Of a stretch of DNA of 64,000 nt, positions 7,879-17,910 are shown piece by piece; the first letter of the stretch is position 1, and each line of letters starts with the position of its first letter. Position numbers and translations under genes: made by a program. Below the pieces are notes generated by a model that saw only the letters and a list, made by a program, of their open reading frames with translations, ran no database searches and was not told the DNA's origin. The stretch lies in the NCBI GenBank assembly GCA_034430425.1, contig DAOUEK010000032.1, positions 25,097 to 89,096 on the forward strand. The letters run 5' to 3'. The DNA comes from WVZH01 sp034430425. GTDB lineage: Bacteria; Chloroflexota; Anaerolineae; Anaerolineales; E44-bin32.

Positions 7879-9933
7879 TCAAGCACGCGCTGCAGACAAA
7901 CTCGCTCCGGGCCTGCGACGTATGTTTTCCCGATCTTTCTCCGGCCAGGCGGCAACGGCGGTCCCCAGGATAAACACTGCCGCTCCCAGCCATAGACAGG
8001 TCATCAACGGGGTATGATAGACCTTGAAAGTAGCCCCTTCCAAACCAATCGACTCCCATCCAACCAGGAGCACTTTGAGATCCGCATTCAATCTCGAACG
8101 CAGCCCCGGAACCGCCATCGACTGACGGGAATCTGGGAAATAATCTTGACGGGGATAAATCTCTCCCAGCAGCCGCCCATCCCGAAAAATCGAAACCACT
8201 GCACGCGTAATGAATTGTCCTCCCGGTATATAAAACTGCGTTAAAGAATCATAACGCAGTTCATACCCTTCCAGGCTGAGGCTCTCGCCTACGGCCAGGG
8301 CACCTTGTGTTTCTGATTGGTACAATTCCGCGCCGATGATTCCCAACGCCATGAGCACGACCCCAAGATGGATGATGTAACCGCCATAGCGACGTCGATT
8401 TCTTCGAAACAAGCTCAATAAGCCGATTAGAAAATACTCTCCATGGCGCTTTTGCCTGGCACGAGCACCACGCCAGAATTCATACCCTGTTACTGCCACG
8501 ACGAAAGCGAGAGTCCAGATACCCAGATAAGCAGCAAAATTGCGGATTCCAAAGAAAAATAGAGTGATGGGGATCAACAATGAGAATCCGAAGGGAATCC
8601 AAATCGACCGCCCGAGCGTCTTGGCAGAATGTCGTCCATAAGCCGAGAGAGGCGCCAAACCCATTAGAACTAATAATATGAACATAAGTGGCGCCGAGAT
8701 GCTCTCGTACCAATCCGGACCGACGCTTTGCTTCATACCTGTGAACACTTCCGATAGAATAGGGAAATTCACGCCCAATATATAAACCGCAGCAAGAATG
8801 ACAAAGAGTAGATTGTTCAGCAGAAAGAGCATCTCACGTGACAACCAGGAAACCAGGGGATGCTCTCCCCTCAACATATCCCACTGCCGAATAAGCAAAA
8901 TCGCCGAAGAGATAAACATGAATGCGATAAAGATCAGAAACACCGGCCCGATTGCGGATTGGGCGAAGGTGTGAACCGAATCAATCACTCCCGAGCGGGT
9001 CAGGAAGGTTCCATAGATGACCAGGGAATAGGTCAGGATGATCAAGAACATGTTCCACTGCTTGAACATGTCGCGCTTCTCCTGCACCATAACCGAGTGC
9101 AAGAATGCGGTGCCAACAAGCCAGGGGATAAGCGCCGCGAGTTCAACAGCATCCCATCCCCAGTAGCCGCCCCAGCCCAACACATCGTATGCCCATCGGG
9201 AGCCCAGAACCAATCCCAGGGAGAGAAACAACCAGGCAACCAGGGTCCAGCGACGGGTGATGCGAATCCAACGGTCATCGCTGCGGCCTGTGATCAATGC
9301 GGCAATCGCAAAGGCGTAGGGGATGACGAATGACACAAAACCCAAATAGAGCATCGGGGGATGGATAATCATCCCCGGATGGCGCAGCAATGGATTCAAA
9401 CCGAGACCATCGGAGGGGACAAACGGCATCGTACCTGACGGTTGCAGCATGGCTAAAACCTGTTGACCAGAGCCCGTGATCCACAAACGGCGAAAGGGGT
9501 TTTCGAAGAAAACAACCAGGGAGAGGAAGAAGAGCAGTGTGACCATGGTGACAAATATGACCCACGGCAGGAACTCGCGGTCCCGATCCCATTTGCGAAC
9601 ACTTACCACAAATGCGCAAGCCGCCATCATCCAGGTCCAAAACAACAGGGAACCCGCCTGCCCTCCCCACAGCGCGGTTATTTTGAGGTACATCGGCATG
9701 GCGTTGCTTGTAACCGATGCCACGTATTGAATCTGATACTGACCATCGACAAGCAGCCAGATCAGCGCCAGCGTCGGCAGTGTGATCAGCGGCCAAGCCA
9801 GCAGCATGCCATGTCGGGCGCTCTCAACGTAACTCGGCCTATCATTTCGGGCACCATAGAACGCCGCAACAGCGCTGTACAGCGCCGTCAACAACGCAAG
9901 GATGAGAGAAATAAAGCCGATATCCGCAATCAA
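7879..9933 (-). CDS. ccmF: Cytochrome c heme lyase CcmF
   Basis: A large polytopic membrane protein. The start is taken as TTG at 9933, because GGAGG sits 5 bases upstream and the product then begins MIADIGFISLILALL, a normal CcmF N-terminus (684 residues). An ATG at 9960 lacks a ribosome site. The WWD heme-handling motif appears as GGYWGWDAVELAALIPW near residue 235, followed by the conserved FLTRSGVIDSVHTFA segment. CcmF takes heme from CcmE and ligates it to apocytochrome. It is followed by ccmH after 16 bases. Confidence 0.95.
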   Translation of the reverse strand: MIADIGFISLILALLTALYSAVAAFYGARNDRPSYVESARHGMLLAWPLITLPTLALIWLLVDGQYQIQYVASVTSNAMPMYLKITALWGGQAGSLLFWTWMMAACAFVVSVRKWDRDREFLPWVIFVTMVTLLFFLSLVVFFENPFRRLWITGSGQQVLAMLQPSGTMPFVPSDGLGLNPLLRHPGMIIHPPMLYLGFVSFVIPYAFAIAALITGRSDDRWIRITRRWTLVAWLFLSLGLVLGSRWAYDVLGWGGYWGWDAVELAALIPWLVGTAFLHSVMVQEKRDMFKQWNMFLIILTYSLVIYGTFLTRSGVIDSVHTFAQSAIGPVFLIFIAFMFISSAILLIRQWDMLRGEHPLVSWLSREMLFLLNNLLFVILAAVYILGVNFPILSEVFTGMKQSVGPDWYESISAPLMFILLVLMGLAPLSAYGRHSAKTLGRSIWIPFGFSLLIPITLFFFGIRNFAAYLGIWTLAFVVAVTGYEFWRGARARQKRHGEYFLIGLLSLFRRNRRRYGGYIIHLGVVLMALGIIGAELYQSETQGALAVGESLSLEGYELRYDSLTQFYIPGGQFITRAVVSIFRDGRLLGEIYPRQDYFPDSRQSMAVPGLRSRLNADLKVLLVGWESIGLEGATFKVYHTPLMTCLWLGAAVFILGTAVAAWPEKDRENIRRRPGASLSAARA

Positions 9934-10050
9934 ATCGCCCTCCGCACTATACCCGCACACATCGAATGATCGATGCGCTGTTTATACTTCACATCAACCC
10001 ATGCGTCGCAGCCTGAAGAAGAGAACTTTGCATACCCCTGTGCCCGGGAT

Positions 10051-10572
10051 TCATTCTTCTTCGGCTTGAAGCGGCAACTCGTCTTCATAACGCGTCGGGC
10101 ATTTGAGTAGCAGTTCATCCGCATAGAAAACACCATCATCGCCGATTTGGCCGGTGATGATCGCTTGCGCCTCGTGACGCAGCAAATCGGGCTTCGGCCC
10201 AATATACTCCACCTGAAGACGAGATGCTGTCGGATCATTGACCGCGCGATAAAGCACTTCTGACAGTCCGCCAGCCTGTTCGATGACATTCATATCTGCC
10301 GGGATATTGACCAATGTAAAGCGTAAAGTTAACGCCTCAGAATCGTAGTAGATCGTTTCTCCGTCGACGGCACCCGAGATTTTTAGATTGCGGGCTCGAA
10401 CTTCCTCCCCCCTGGCGAGCAGTTCATCGATCGTGAGATAGTATTGCGCAGCTGTAGCGGTGGAAGATACGATCAAATAAATCAACGCCCCCAGGATCAT
10501 CAATCCGCCGATGAATAACTTTCCCCGGCCTATAGACCCCTCATCCATATTGCCTTTTGTAGCACACGTCAT
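10051..10572 (-). CDS. ccmE: Heme chaperone CcmE, cysteine-type (CxxxY)
   Basis: From the ATG at 10572 (GGGGAGG 8 bases upstream) the product is 173 residues: one N-terminal membrane span followed by the CcmE OB-fold (VRARNLKISGAVDG, LVNIPADMNV, AIITGQIGDDGVFYADELL). The covalent heme site is KCPTRY, Cys158 and Tyr162, instead of the HxxxY of classical CcmE. This Cys form is known from archaea and some anaerobic bacteria, where it was described as a variant System I. The gene heads the ccm operon. Confidence 0.93.
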   Translation of the reverse strand: MTCATKGNMDEGSIGRGKLFIGGLMILGALIYLIVSSTATAAQYYLTIDELLARGEEVRARNLKISGAVDGETIYYDSEALTLRFTLVNIPADMNVIEQAGGLSEVLYRAVNDPTASRLQVEYIGPKPDLLRHEAQAIITGQIGDDGVFYADELLLKCPTRYEDELPLQAEEE

Positions 10573-10817
10573 GCAAATCGCCTCCCCAAGAATAAATGCT
10601 TCAGGAAACACGCATCTACTCGATAGAGCATCAATCTCGTCTCAATCCCACCACGGTCACAAACACTATCACGTGAGTATCTTCACACAAACACATTAAT
10701 ACAACATGAAAGCACTGATTGCTTAATTATAGGCTTCTCATTGGAAGGAAAACCTGCGAACGGGGAAAAATGATCGTGAGAAAATTGGCGCCGCAAAAAG
10801 CCCAGCGCGATTAACCA

Positions 10818-11747
10818 CTATCCCCGTCGCAATTTTGTGCCGCAGTTCCGGCAGAAGTTATCATCGCGATGTGCACGCGTGCCGCAATAATGACAGAACC
10901 GTTCCGCCCGAGTGGTTTGACCGGGTTCTGCTTCGTTATTCTTTTGTTCTTTTTCCCCGAACCAACTGCCGCTCCCCATTCCAGGGTGTAGACGAGACCA
11001 GAAGATGAATCCGAAAATGAGTATCAAGGCACCAAATCCACCGATCACATACGGCAGCCAGGCACTCACATCCGGTGTACTGCCTTGCGTTTCCTCGGGC
11101 CTGATAATCGTCGCCGGATTGGTAAGTTGTCCGATGGTATTGGTGTAGGAAACATCAACCTGAATGCTTTGCGAAGTTGTTAATGCCCCAAAATCAACAA
11201 CGTGATATTTCAAACCTCCATCTTCAACGATATCCGCTGCGCCTGATACATGCATCGACTCGGCAGTCTTGGGTTGTTGTACCTTGCAGCGAAACGATCC
11301 GATTTCGAAACCGCCCAACCATTGAAACGTGTAGCTGCGCTCGCTGCCTTCCAATGTGAGCGCGTCGTAATATTCCAGCCAAATACCCGATGTATCTGTC
11401 TCTATTACAATCCTGATCCACTCACCATCTTCCACACTACTCCATCGAACCTGATCATTCGGCCCAGTGTTGGGATCCCATTTCGCAACAGCCGACGGGC
11501 CTCCCACACGTCTCGGAATGGAAAGTTCGACCGTCGTTGGCAGTAGGACGTCGTCCGCCAATTGTAGTCGCAGGATAACGAGCATCTCGAGTCGATCATA
11601 CTCCGGCCATAAATCTATCTCGAGTCGCTCAACACGCGGCACGTCTTGGGCCAATATCGAGGAAGGTATGAGGTATGAAGCAATGAAGAGTATAAAAAAA
11701 ACACGCTTTCGCATGGAAACCCGGATGAGTTGCTTGATAGTTAACAC
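10818..11747 (-). CDS. Exported, membrane-anchored beta-domain protein with C-terminal zinc ribbon
   Basis: A 309-residue protein that I do not recognise. It has a signal peptide (FFILFIASYLIPSSILAQ), a large extracytoplasmic beta-rich domain (about 35-220), one membrane helix (about 232-252) and a cytoplasmic tail ending in a double-CxxC ribbon (CHYCGTR...CRNCGTKLRRG). GTG at 11747 follows AGGTGG; an ATG 11 codons later is an alternative. It lies 245 bases upstream of ccmE on the same strand, so it may or may not belong to the operon. Its architecture mirrors the other ribbon protein at 6253-6732. Confidence 0.75.
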   Translation of the reverse strand: MLTIKQLIRVSMRKRVFFILFIASYLIPSSILAQDVPRVERLEIDLWPEYDRLEMLVILRLQLADDVLLPTTVELSIPRRVGGPSAVAKWDPNTGPNDQVRWSSVEDGEWIRIVIETDTSGIWLEYYDALTLEGSERSYTFQWLGGFEIGSFRCKVQQPKTAESMHVSGAADIVEDGGLKYHVVDFGALTTSQSIQVDVSYTNTIGQLTNPATIIRPEETQGSTPDVSAWLPYVIGGFGALILIFGFIFWSRLHPGMGSGSWFGEKEQKNNEAEPGQTTRAERFCHYCGTRAHRDDNFCRNCGTKLRRG

Positions 11748-12016
11748 TTAATCCACCTGCAAACGGCGTATCTGCACCGAAACCTGGCCTGCGTTTCCTG
11801 TCATGCAATCACTCCTTGTGGCGATATTTCAAAAGGTAGACTTGTAACCGAGATACGTGGGATGCAGTCAATGCCACGTGCACATGCAGCAATTATATTA
11901 TTAGCACACGCCCAGCGATGTGTCAATTTTGACCACCCACCCATGCCTCCTGGTGATGATGCGGCGAAAAACGCCTTCAGTTGTACAATCCATCCTGTGA
12001 TCCTGAACTGAACGTG

Positions 12017-12022
12017 TATAAT
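12017..12022 (+). promoter_or_regulatory. -10 box TATAAT for a leaderless rnd transcript
   Basis: A perfect TATAAT ends 7 bases before ATG 12030 and no ribosome site precedes that ATG. Transcription would then start at the A of the start codon. No convincing -35 box is seen. Confidence 0.45.
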
Positions 12023-12029
12023 GATAGCC

Positions 12030-13178
12030 ATGAATTCCACCCAACTTAAACCACCAAAACTCGTCGCGGACAACGATTCTCTCCGTTCGATGTTGAAATC
12101 ACTCGGCAGACAACCTCTTGTCGCTGTAGATACCGAATCGAACAGCATGTACGCATATCAGGAGCAAGTCTGCCTGATCCAATTCTCGATACCGGACCAG
12201 GACTACCTGGTCGATCCTCTGGCATTCTCGTCGTTAAGCGATCTGGGTCCACTTTTCTCCGATCCCCAAATCGAGAAAATCTTCCACAGTGCGGAATACG
12301 ACATCATGTGTTTGAAACGTGATTTTGGATTCACATTTCACAATTTGTTCGACACACGCATCGCCAGCCGCACATTGGGCAGAAAACAAAGCGGGCTGCG
12401 CGATCTGATCGCTGCGGAGTTCAATACTGAGATTGATAAACGCTATCAACGATCCAACTGGGGAAAAAGACCGCTTCCAGATCAATGGCTCGCATACGCC
12501 AGGCTGGATACATACTACCTTATCCCGCTGCGCCATCGTTTCTATGCAGCGCTCCATGAAGCAGGACGGTTGGAAGAAGCACTCGAAGCTTCCGAATACA
12601 TCACCCGGATACAACCCCACCATAACGGCTTTGATCCCAATGGCTTCTGGCGAATCCGCAACGCACGCGAACTTGCACCACAGCAATTGGCTATGCTCCG
12701 TCGTCTTTATCTCTACCGGGACTCACAAGCCAAACGCATGGACCGGCCTCCGTTCAAAGTAATGGGTGATCGAACCCTGCACGACCTGGCTGCTGCGGCG
12801 CCCGATCGGATCGAGGCGTTGGGCGAGATCCACGGCATGACTCCCGGGCAGATCCGCCGACTTGGCGAAGGAATCCTCGAAGCCATCCGCCAAGGAAAAA
12901 GAGACCCGATTCCGCGTCGTCCCCGAAGCAATCACATAGACGATGATATCCTCGAAAGATATGAAGCACTTCACGACTGGCGCAAGCGGACAGCCCGAGC
13001 GAAAAAAGTCGATTCGGACATCATCCTGCCGCGTGAGGTGCTTATGGACATTGCCGAATCCACTCCGCGCAGCATGGATGCGCTGCGACAGGTGATGTCT
13101 CCGCTTATGCATCGAGCGGAGAACTTTGGAGAAATGATCCTCCAGGTCCTATGGGGAGACAATAACATTCACGAATGA
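12030..13178 (+). CDS. rnd: Ribonuclease D (3'-5' exonuclease with HRDC domain)
   Basis: A DEDDy exonuclease of 382 residues. Exo I is VAVDTESNSMY (Asp/Glu), Exo II lies in FHSAEYDIMCLKRDF and Exo III is WLAYARLDTYYL (Tyr and Asp four apart). HRDC-type helical regions follow (about residues 215-290 and again near the C-terminus). RNase D trims 3' ends of tRNA and other small RNAs. I chose the ATG at 12030 rather than 12021 because the earlier one lies inside the TATAAT box. The next gene, also RNA-related, starts 7 bases after the stop, so the two are an operon. Confidence 0.93.
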   Translation: MNSTQLKPPKLVADNDSLRSMLKSLGRQPLVAVDTESNSMYAYQEQVCLIQFSIPDQDYLVDPLAFSSLSDLGPLFSDPQIEKIFHSAEYDIMCLKRDFGFTFHNLFDTRIASRTLGRKQSGLRDLIAAEFNTEIDKRYQRSNWGKRPLPDQWLAYARLDTYYLIPLRHRFYAALHEAGRLEEALEASEYITRIQPHHNGFDPNGFWRIRNARELAPQQLAMLRRLYLYRDSQAKRMDRPPFKVMGDRTLHDLAAAAPDRIEALGEIHGMTPGQIRRLGEGILEAIRQGKRDPIPRRPRSNHIDDDILERYEALHDWRKRTARAKKVDSDIILPREVLMDIAESTPRSMDALRQVMSPLMHRAENFGEMILQVLWGDNNIHE

Positions 13179-13185
13179 GGCAAGC

Positions 13186-14586
13186 ATGAAAATTACATTC
13201 CACGGCGCCGCACAAACGGTTACCGGTTCCCGACACTTAATCAGTCTTAACAAGCATAGATTGCTGCTTGATTGCGGACTTTACCAGGGTCGCCGCAAAC
13301 AAACGTACGAACGGAATCTCAATTTTCCATTCAATCCCAAGAAGATCGACTCCGTGATCCTCTCCCATGCGCATATCGATCACAGCGGGAATTTACCCAA
13401 CCTGGTCCGTCAGGGCTATGAAGGTCCAATCGATGCGACACAGGCGACCATTCATCTTACCGACATCATGACCCGCGATTCCGGCCACATTCAAGAGGCG
13501 GACGCGGAATTTGTCAACAAGAAACGCGAACGCCGCGGAGAGCCCCCAGTCGAACCACTCTATACCATCGCCGATGCCGAAAAGGCGGCTCAGTTCCTGA
13601 GTCCAAAAAGCTACGACGAACTCTTCGAACCGATTCCGGGCGCACGAGCAACTTTGCTTGAAGCGGGGCACATCCTCGGATCGGCCGGGATCATTCTCGA
13701 TTTGGAAGAAAACCATCGCACGGTTCGGTTGATGTTTTCGGGGGACATCGGCCGCTTCGATCTTCCCATTCTGCGGGATCCCGTCCTGCCTCCCGAGGAC
13801 ATCGATTACCTGATAATGGAATGCACCTACGGAAACCGTTCCCACAATCCACCGTCGCAAGCCTACGATGCCTTACAGGACGTAGTTACACGCACCGTCA
13901 ATCGCGGCGGCAAGATCATCATCCCTTCATTCGCAGTCGGTCGCACGCAAACACTGGTGTACTACCTTCACCGCATGATCAACCACGGAGATATCCCTCG
14001 CGTGCCGGTATTCGTGGACAGCCCGCTTGCCATCAATGTCACCGAGATCACCCGCGCTCACCCCGAATGTTACGACAAGAAGATATTAAAATTCATCCGC
14101 GAAAACACCAACGGCTCGGCTTTCGGCTTCGATCTTCTCACCTACACCCGCTCCGTGGAAGAAAGCAAAGCGATCAACACACTCGACGGGCCTGCAGTGA
14201 TCATTTCCGCTTCCGGCATGGCGGAAGTGGGACGTATCCTGCATCACCTGCGAAACAACATCGAAGATCCTAAAAACACCATCCTGATCACCTCATGGAT
14301 GGCACCGCACACACTCGGCCGCAGATTGGTCGAAGGGGTGAAAAAAATCAAGATCTTCGGTGAACCCCACACCGTCCGCTCCGAAGTGGCCACGATCAAC
14401 GGCCTGTCTGCACACGCGGGACGGGAGCTCCTGTTGGAATATGCCCTGAAAGCGAAAGAGAACTTGAAAGGTATTTTCCTGGTCCACGGCGAGCAAGAAT
14501 CCGCCGATGCTCTGATGGAAAGTATCAAAGCACAAGGATTCGAGAAGGTACATTACCCCGAATTGGGTAGAGAAGTGGAAATATAG
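13186..14586 (+). CDS. Metallo-beta-lactamase/beta-CASP RNA-processing nuclease
   Basis: A 466-residue protein of the CPSF-like family. The zinc-binding HAHIDH motif is near residue 67, later ligands are in EAGHILGSAG and FSGDIG, and the beta-CASP and C-terminal motifs are SASGMAEVGRILHHL and LSAHAG. These enzymes are endo- or 5' exoribonucleases; the family is usually annotated as RNA-processing exonuclease YSH1-like. It follows rnd by 7 bases, which fits a small RNA-metabolism operon. The C-terminal RMMBL domain ends in HGEQESADALMESI. Confidence 0.92.
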   Translation: MKITFHGAAQTVTGSRHLISLNKHRLLLDCGLYQGRRKQTYERNLNFPFNPKKIDSVILSHAHIDHSGNLPNLVRQGYEGPIDATQATIHLTDIMTRDSGHIQEADAEFVNKKRERRGEPPVEPLYTIADAEKAAQFLSPKSYDELFEPIPGARATLLEAGHILGSAGIILDLEENHRTVRLMFSGDIGRFDLPILRDPVLPPEDIDYLIMECTYGNRSHNPPSQAYDALQDVVTRTVNRGGKIIIPSFAVGRTQTLVYYLHRMINHGDIPRVPVFVDSPLAINVTEITRAHPECYDKKILKFIRENTNGSAFGFDLLTYTRSVEESKAINTLDGPAVIISASGMAEVGRILHHLRNNIEDPKNTILITSWMAPHTLGRRLVEGVKKIKIFGEPHTVRSEVATINGLSAHAGRELLLEYALKAKENLKGIFLVHGEQESADALMESIKAQGFEKVHYPELGREVEI

Positions 14587-14604
14587 ACCAGCCCGCGCTA
14601 TAAT
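14576..14604 (+). promoter_or_regulatory. Promoter of tRNA-Ser
   Basis: TATAAT at 14599-14604 with a 17-base spacer to a weak -35 (TGGAAA, 14576-14581). The predicted start near 14611 is 9 bases before the tRNA. The -35 overlaps the end of the upstream nuclease gene. Confidence 0.55.
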
Positions 14605-14619
14605 CGCATCACGGTACAT

Positions 14620-14713
<94 letters not shown>

Positions 14714-14724
14714 ATCGAAATTTT

Positions 14725-14750
14725 CCGGAGGCGATACGCCTCCGGATTTT
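14725..14750 (+). terminator. Rho-independent terminator after tRNA-Ser
   Basis: A 9-base-pair stem CCGGAGGCG/CGCCTCCGG with a three-base loop is followed by ATTTT. It lies 13 bases after the tRNA and before the convergent pepF gene. Confidence 0.75.
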
Positions 14751-14818
14751 CGTTACTCCTATGGGGATTTCGGCTTCGAAATGAATTCGCCAGCGAGCGA
14801 TGGACGAAGCATCAAATA

Positions 14819-16600
14819 TTAGCCAGGGATCTCAAGCGCTTCCAGCCGCTCCAAACTCGCCTTCAAAACATCGAAACCGCCTTGCCAAAAGGCCGGCGAG
14901 CGAATGTTGAAGCCTGCTTTGGTTAGAATTTGCTCGGGTGATTCCGAGCCGCCAGCAGCTAGAAGCTCCAGATAGCCAGGTTTGAAGGCATCTCCCTGCT
15001 CCAGGAATCGCTGATAGAGCGAAAGCACGAGCAGTTGTCCAAATGAATAGGCATAAACATAAAACGGTGCAAAATAAAAATGGGGGATCGCCACCCACTC
15101 CACTCGAAAATCTTCAGTCAGATCGAGCGAATCACCAAATTGATCCTTCAAATTCTCCAGGTAGAGATCCGATAGCTCGTCAACTTGAGCGCCGCTGGTG
15201 ATTTGTTCGTGGGCCGCCCGTTCAAACATGGCGAAATACGCCTGACGCATGATCGTGGCATAGGCGTCATCCATCTGGCGGAAAAGCAGGTCGCGCTGCA
15301 CTTCCTCGTCGGGATCCGTGGCAAGCAGCTTGTCGATAAGCAGCATCTCACCGAATGTCGAAGCCGTTTCTGCAAGCGGAAGGGATGAATGCTGCGTCAG
15401 CGCGGTGTGATGGTCGGCCAGGAGCGAATGGACGGCATGCCCCATCTCATGGGCCATCGTGGCCACATCTTCCGGTTTGCCTTGAAACGATTGCAGTACC
15501 CACGGTGTGAGATCAGGTGTCACAGTGGCGCAAAACGCGCCGCTGCGTTTTCCCTTTCGCACTTCGCTGTCGTAATGCCCTGCATGGAAAACCTTCTGTG
15601 CAAGTTCTGCCATTCGAGGGTCGAACTCCGCAAAGCTCCCCAAGACCATATCGACAGCCTGGTCGAAATCGTAGACCTTCTCGGTCTTGACGACGGGTGC
15701 ATAGATGTCGTATCGGCGCAGGCTATCCATCCCGATCCATTTTGCCTTCAGTTTGAAAAATCGATGGAACAAGGTCACATTTTTCTTGCAAACTTCGAGC
15801 AGCGTATCAACTACTTCATCGGTAACGTCGTTGGCAATATTACGAACAGAGATCGGCGAAACATAGCCGCGCAGTCCCATGCCTTCGCTGCGCCAGTCGC
15901 GGGAGATGAATTGATAAATCTGGCCCAGGATGACTGCATCACGGTTGTATACTTCACTAAAGGACTGATAAGCCGCTTTTCGCAGATCCGCATCCGTACT
16001 TCGCCAGAACACCTGTAATTCGCCCCGTGTGAATTCCTTTTGTTCACCATTAACTTCCAATGGAAATGTATAGCGATTGGTGATCGACTGATAAAGCGTA
16101 ACCAGCGCATGGGGGCCATTGACGTCCTTAACGTTGATGATCTTCTCCTCTGCTTCCGTCAACGTGTATGGTTTCTTCAACCGCAGCGCCTCCAGCCAAT
16201 AGCAGTAATCTCCGGCGAAATCCAACAACCGCTGCGCCGCTGTAGCCTCCAATCCCTTCCACCACAGGGTAAAAAACATCATACGGTTATCCACATCGGC
16301 AGACAATTGCTGCATCTGTGCTTGAAATGTTTGTGCCGCCTGGTCCTGTGTGTCCTCGGAAAATCGTAAAGACCCATAGGCGCCCAGACGAGATAGTATC
16401 CTTACTGCATTTTCATAATCCTCGATGATTGCGAGGAAGACTTTATCATCCAGGTCCGGACTCAATTGATCTCGATATCCCTCAAATTCTTTCAGGATCG
16501 TTTCAAGACTTTGCCGGGCTTTCTGAACTTCGGGCGAATCGATCGAAGCATACAAATCCGCCAGACTCCAACGTCCTTGTTTATACGCCTTCGCACTCAT
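14819..16600 (-). CDS. pepF: Oligoendopeptidase F (M3 family zinc peptidase)
   Basis: A cytosolic M3B peptidase of 593 residues, the normal PepF length. The zinc motif HEMGH lies near residue 381 (ATMAHEMGHAVHSLL), with the third ligand Glu in ETASTFGEM about 25 residues on. The C-terminal FYVYAYSFGQLL segment is also typical. It cleaves oligopeptides of roughly 7-17 residues. The ATG follows GAGGAG. It is transcribed alone and converges on the tRNA-Ser terminator. Confidence 0.95.
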   Translation of the reverse strand: MSAKAYKQGRWSLADLYASIDSPEVQKARQSLETILKEFEGYRDQLSPDLDDKVFLAIIEDYENAVRILSRLGAYGSLRFSEDTQDQAAQTFQAQMQQLSADVDNRMMFFTLWWKGLEATAAQRLLDFAGDYCYWLEALRLKKPYTLTEAEEKIINVKDVNGPHALVTLYQSITNRYTFPLEVNGEQKEFTRGELQVFWRSTDADLRKAAYQSFSEVYNRDAVILGQIYQFISRDWRSEGMGLRGYVSPISVRNIANDVTDEVVDTLLEVCKKNVTLFHRFFKLKAKWIGMDSLRRYDIYAPVVKTEKVYDFDQAVDMVLGSFAEFDPRMAELAQKVFHAGHYDSEVRKGKRSGAFCATVTPDLTPWVLQSFQGKPEDVATMAHEMGHAVHSLLADHHTALTQHSSLPLAETASTFGEMLLIDKLLATDPDEEVQRDLLFRQMDDAYATIMRQAYFAMFERAAHEQITSGAQVDELSDLYLENLKDQFGDSLDLTEDFRVEWVAIPHFYFAPFYVYAYSFGQLLVLSLYQRFLEQGDAFKPGYLELLAAGGSESPEQILTKAGFNIRSPAFWQGGFDVLKASLERLEALEIPG

Positions 16601-16695
16601 TTTTACTCCTCGCCAAACGAAATTAATCGCGGTTAGTTATCTACATATTGTAACTACAAGGACAGGGAATGTGGATAAACGCGCAGAATAACCTG

Positions 16696-17772
16696 CTACA
16701 CATTAAAGCGAATATAGATCACATCTCCGTCTTCAACGATGTATTCTTTCCCTTCCAGGCGCAGCTTTCCCTCAGCTCTTGCAGGTGCCAAACCGCCCAA
16801 TTCGATTAACGATTTCCAGGCGATTACTTCTGCGCGAATAAAGCCGCGTGCCAAATCCGAGTGGATCGCCCCCGCCGCATCGAGCACACTGCTGCCGCGT
16901 TCCAGGGTCCAGGCGCGCGCCTCGCTTTCATTGACGGTAAAAAACGACAGCAAATCGAGCAAATCGAACGAGGCACGCACGATCCCCTTTCGTCCAGACT
17001 CCTGAATCCCATACTCGGCGAGAAATTCCTGCGCTTCTTCGGCAGTCAGCTGCGCAATTTCCATTTCCAACTTTCCGTACAGCTGCATCACATGCATCCG
17101 GTCAGAATGCTGCTCGATCATAAGAACATCCTGCCCTTCAGCTTGATTGACCACGATCAGAACCGGCTTTACCGAAAGCAATCCATAGCCCGATAATGCC
17201 TCCTTCTCTTCCGGTTTGATATTTTGCTCGCGCAATGGCGTGCCATCTTCGAGGGCGGCGGCGATACGTTCGAACAGCGCAATTTCACGACCGACGATTG
17301 CTCGATCGCGCCTTCCTTTTTGTCGCTCTTCCGCAAGGCGTTCGAGACGTCGTTCGACCATCAACATATCGTGTAAAAGGAATTCCGTCTCCAGTGTGGT
17401 GATATCGCGTTCGGGATCGATGCTCCCCGCCGGATGCGGAGCAGACGGATCGTCGAACGCCCGAACGACATGAAGTAGACCATCCACATGTTCCAGCTGG
17501 TTAACCACCTGACCGGGGAGCTCGGCAGCCCGTGCTTCCCCCTGAAAACCACCCACATCCGCATATACGATTTTGGTATAGGTCTTCTTGCGGGGATGGA
17601 GAAGGGCACTCAAACGATCGAGTCGGGGATCAGGCACATCGACGGTGGCGGTATGAACCTCGAACCTCGTCGAAGCGCCCGATGGCCCGAACGGAAGATC
17701 CGCACCGGTCAGCATGTTGTAAATCGTCGTCTTTCCACTCGACGGTAATCCCACAATCCCAAGTTGAATCAC
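16696..17772 (-). CDS. ychF: YchF/OLA1-type P-loop ATPase with TGS domain
   Basis: A 358-residue translation-associated P-loop NTPase. The P loop is GLPSSGKTT, G3 is DVGGFQG and the G4 position reads NQAE, the NxxE form that makes YchF prefer ATP over GTP. A C-terminal TGS domain ends in VEDGDVIYIRFNV. The start is GTG at 17772, with GAGGGG seven bases upstream; an ATG 21 bases earlier is not supported by a ribosome site. YchF binds ribosomes and influences stress responses. The P-loop Ser-Ser-Gly differs from the common NVGKS form. Confidence 0.88.
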   Translation of the reverse strand: MIQLGIVGLPSSGKTTIYNMLTGADLPFGPSGASTRFEVHTATVDVPDPRLDRLSALLHPRKKTYTKIVYADVGGFQGEARAAELPGQVVNQLEHVDGLLHVVRAFDDPSAPHPAGSIDPERDITTLETEFLLHDMLMVERRLERLAEERQKGRRDRAIVGREIALFERIAAALEDGTPLREQNIKPEEKEALSGYGLLSVKPVLIVVNQAEGQDVLMIEQHSDRMHVMQLYGKLEMEIAQLTAEEAQEFLAEYGIQESGRKGIVRASFDLLDLLSFFTVNESEARAWTLERGSSVLDAAGAIHSDLARGFIRAEVIAWKSLIELGGLAPARAEGKLRLEGKEYIVEDGDVIYIRFNV

Positions 17773-17910
17773 TTTGTTTCCCCTCGCATGCATATGGATT
17801 TCACATCACACATATTCCGATCATCCATGACATTATTTGGGCAAAGGCATATGAAAGGGATATCCGCTGTGCCGTAGAAACCCCGACTGGCAGCTTGTTG
17901 CGACGAAAGC

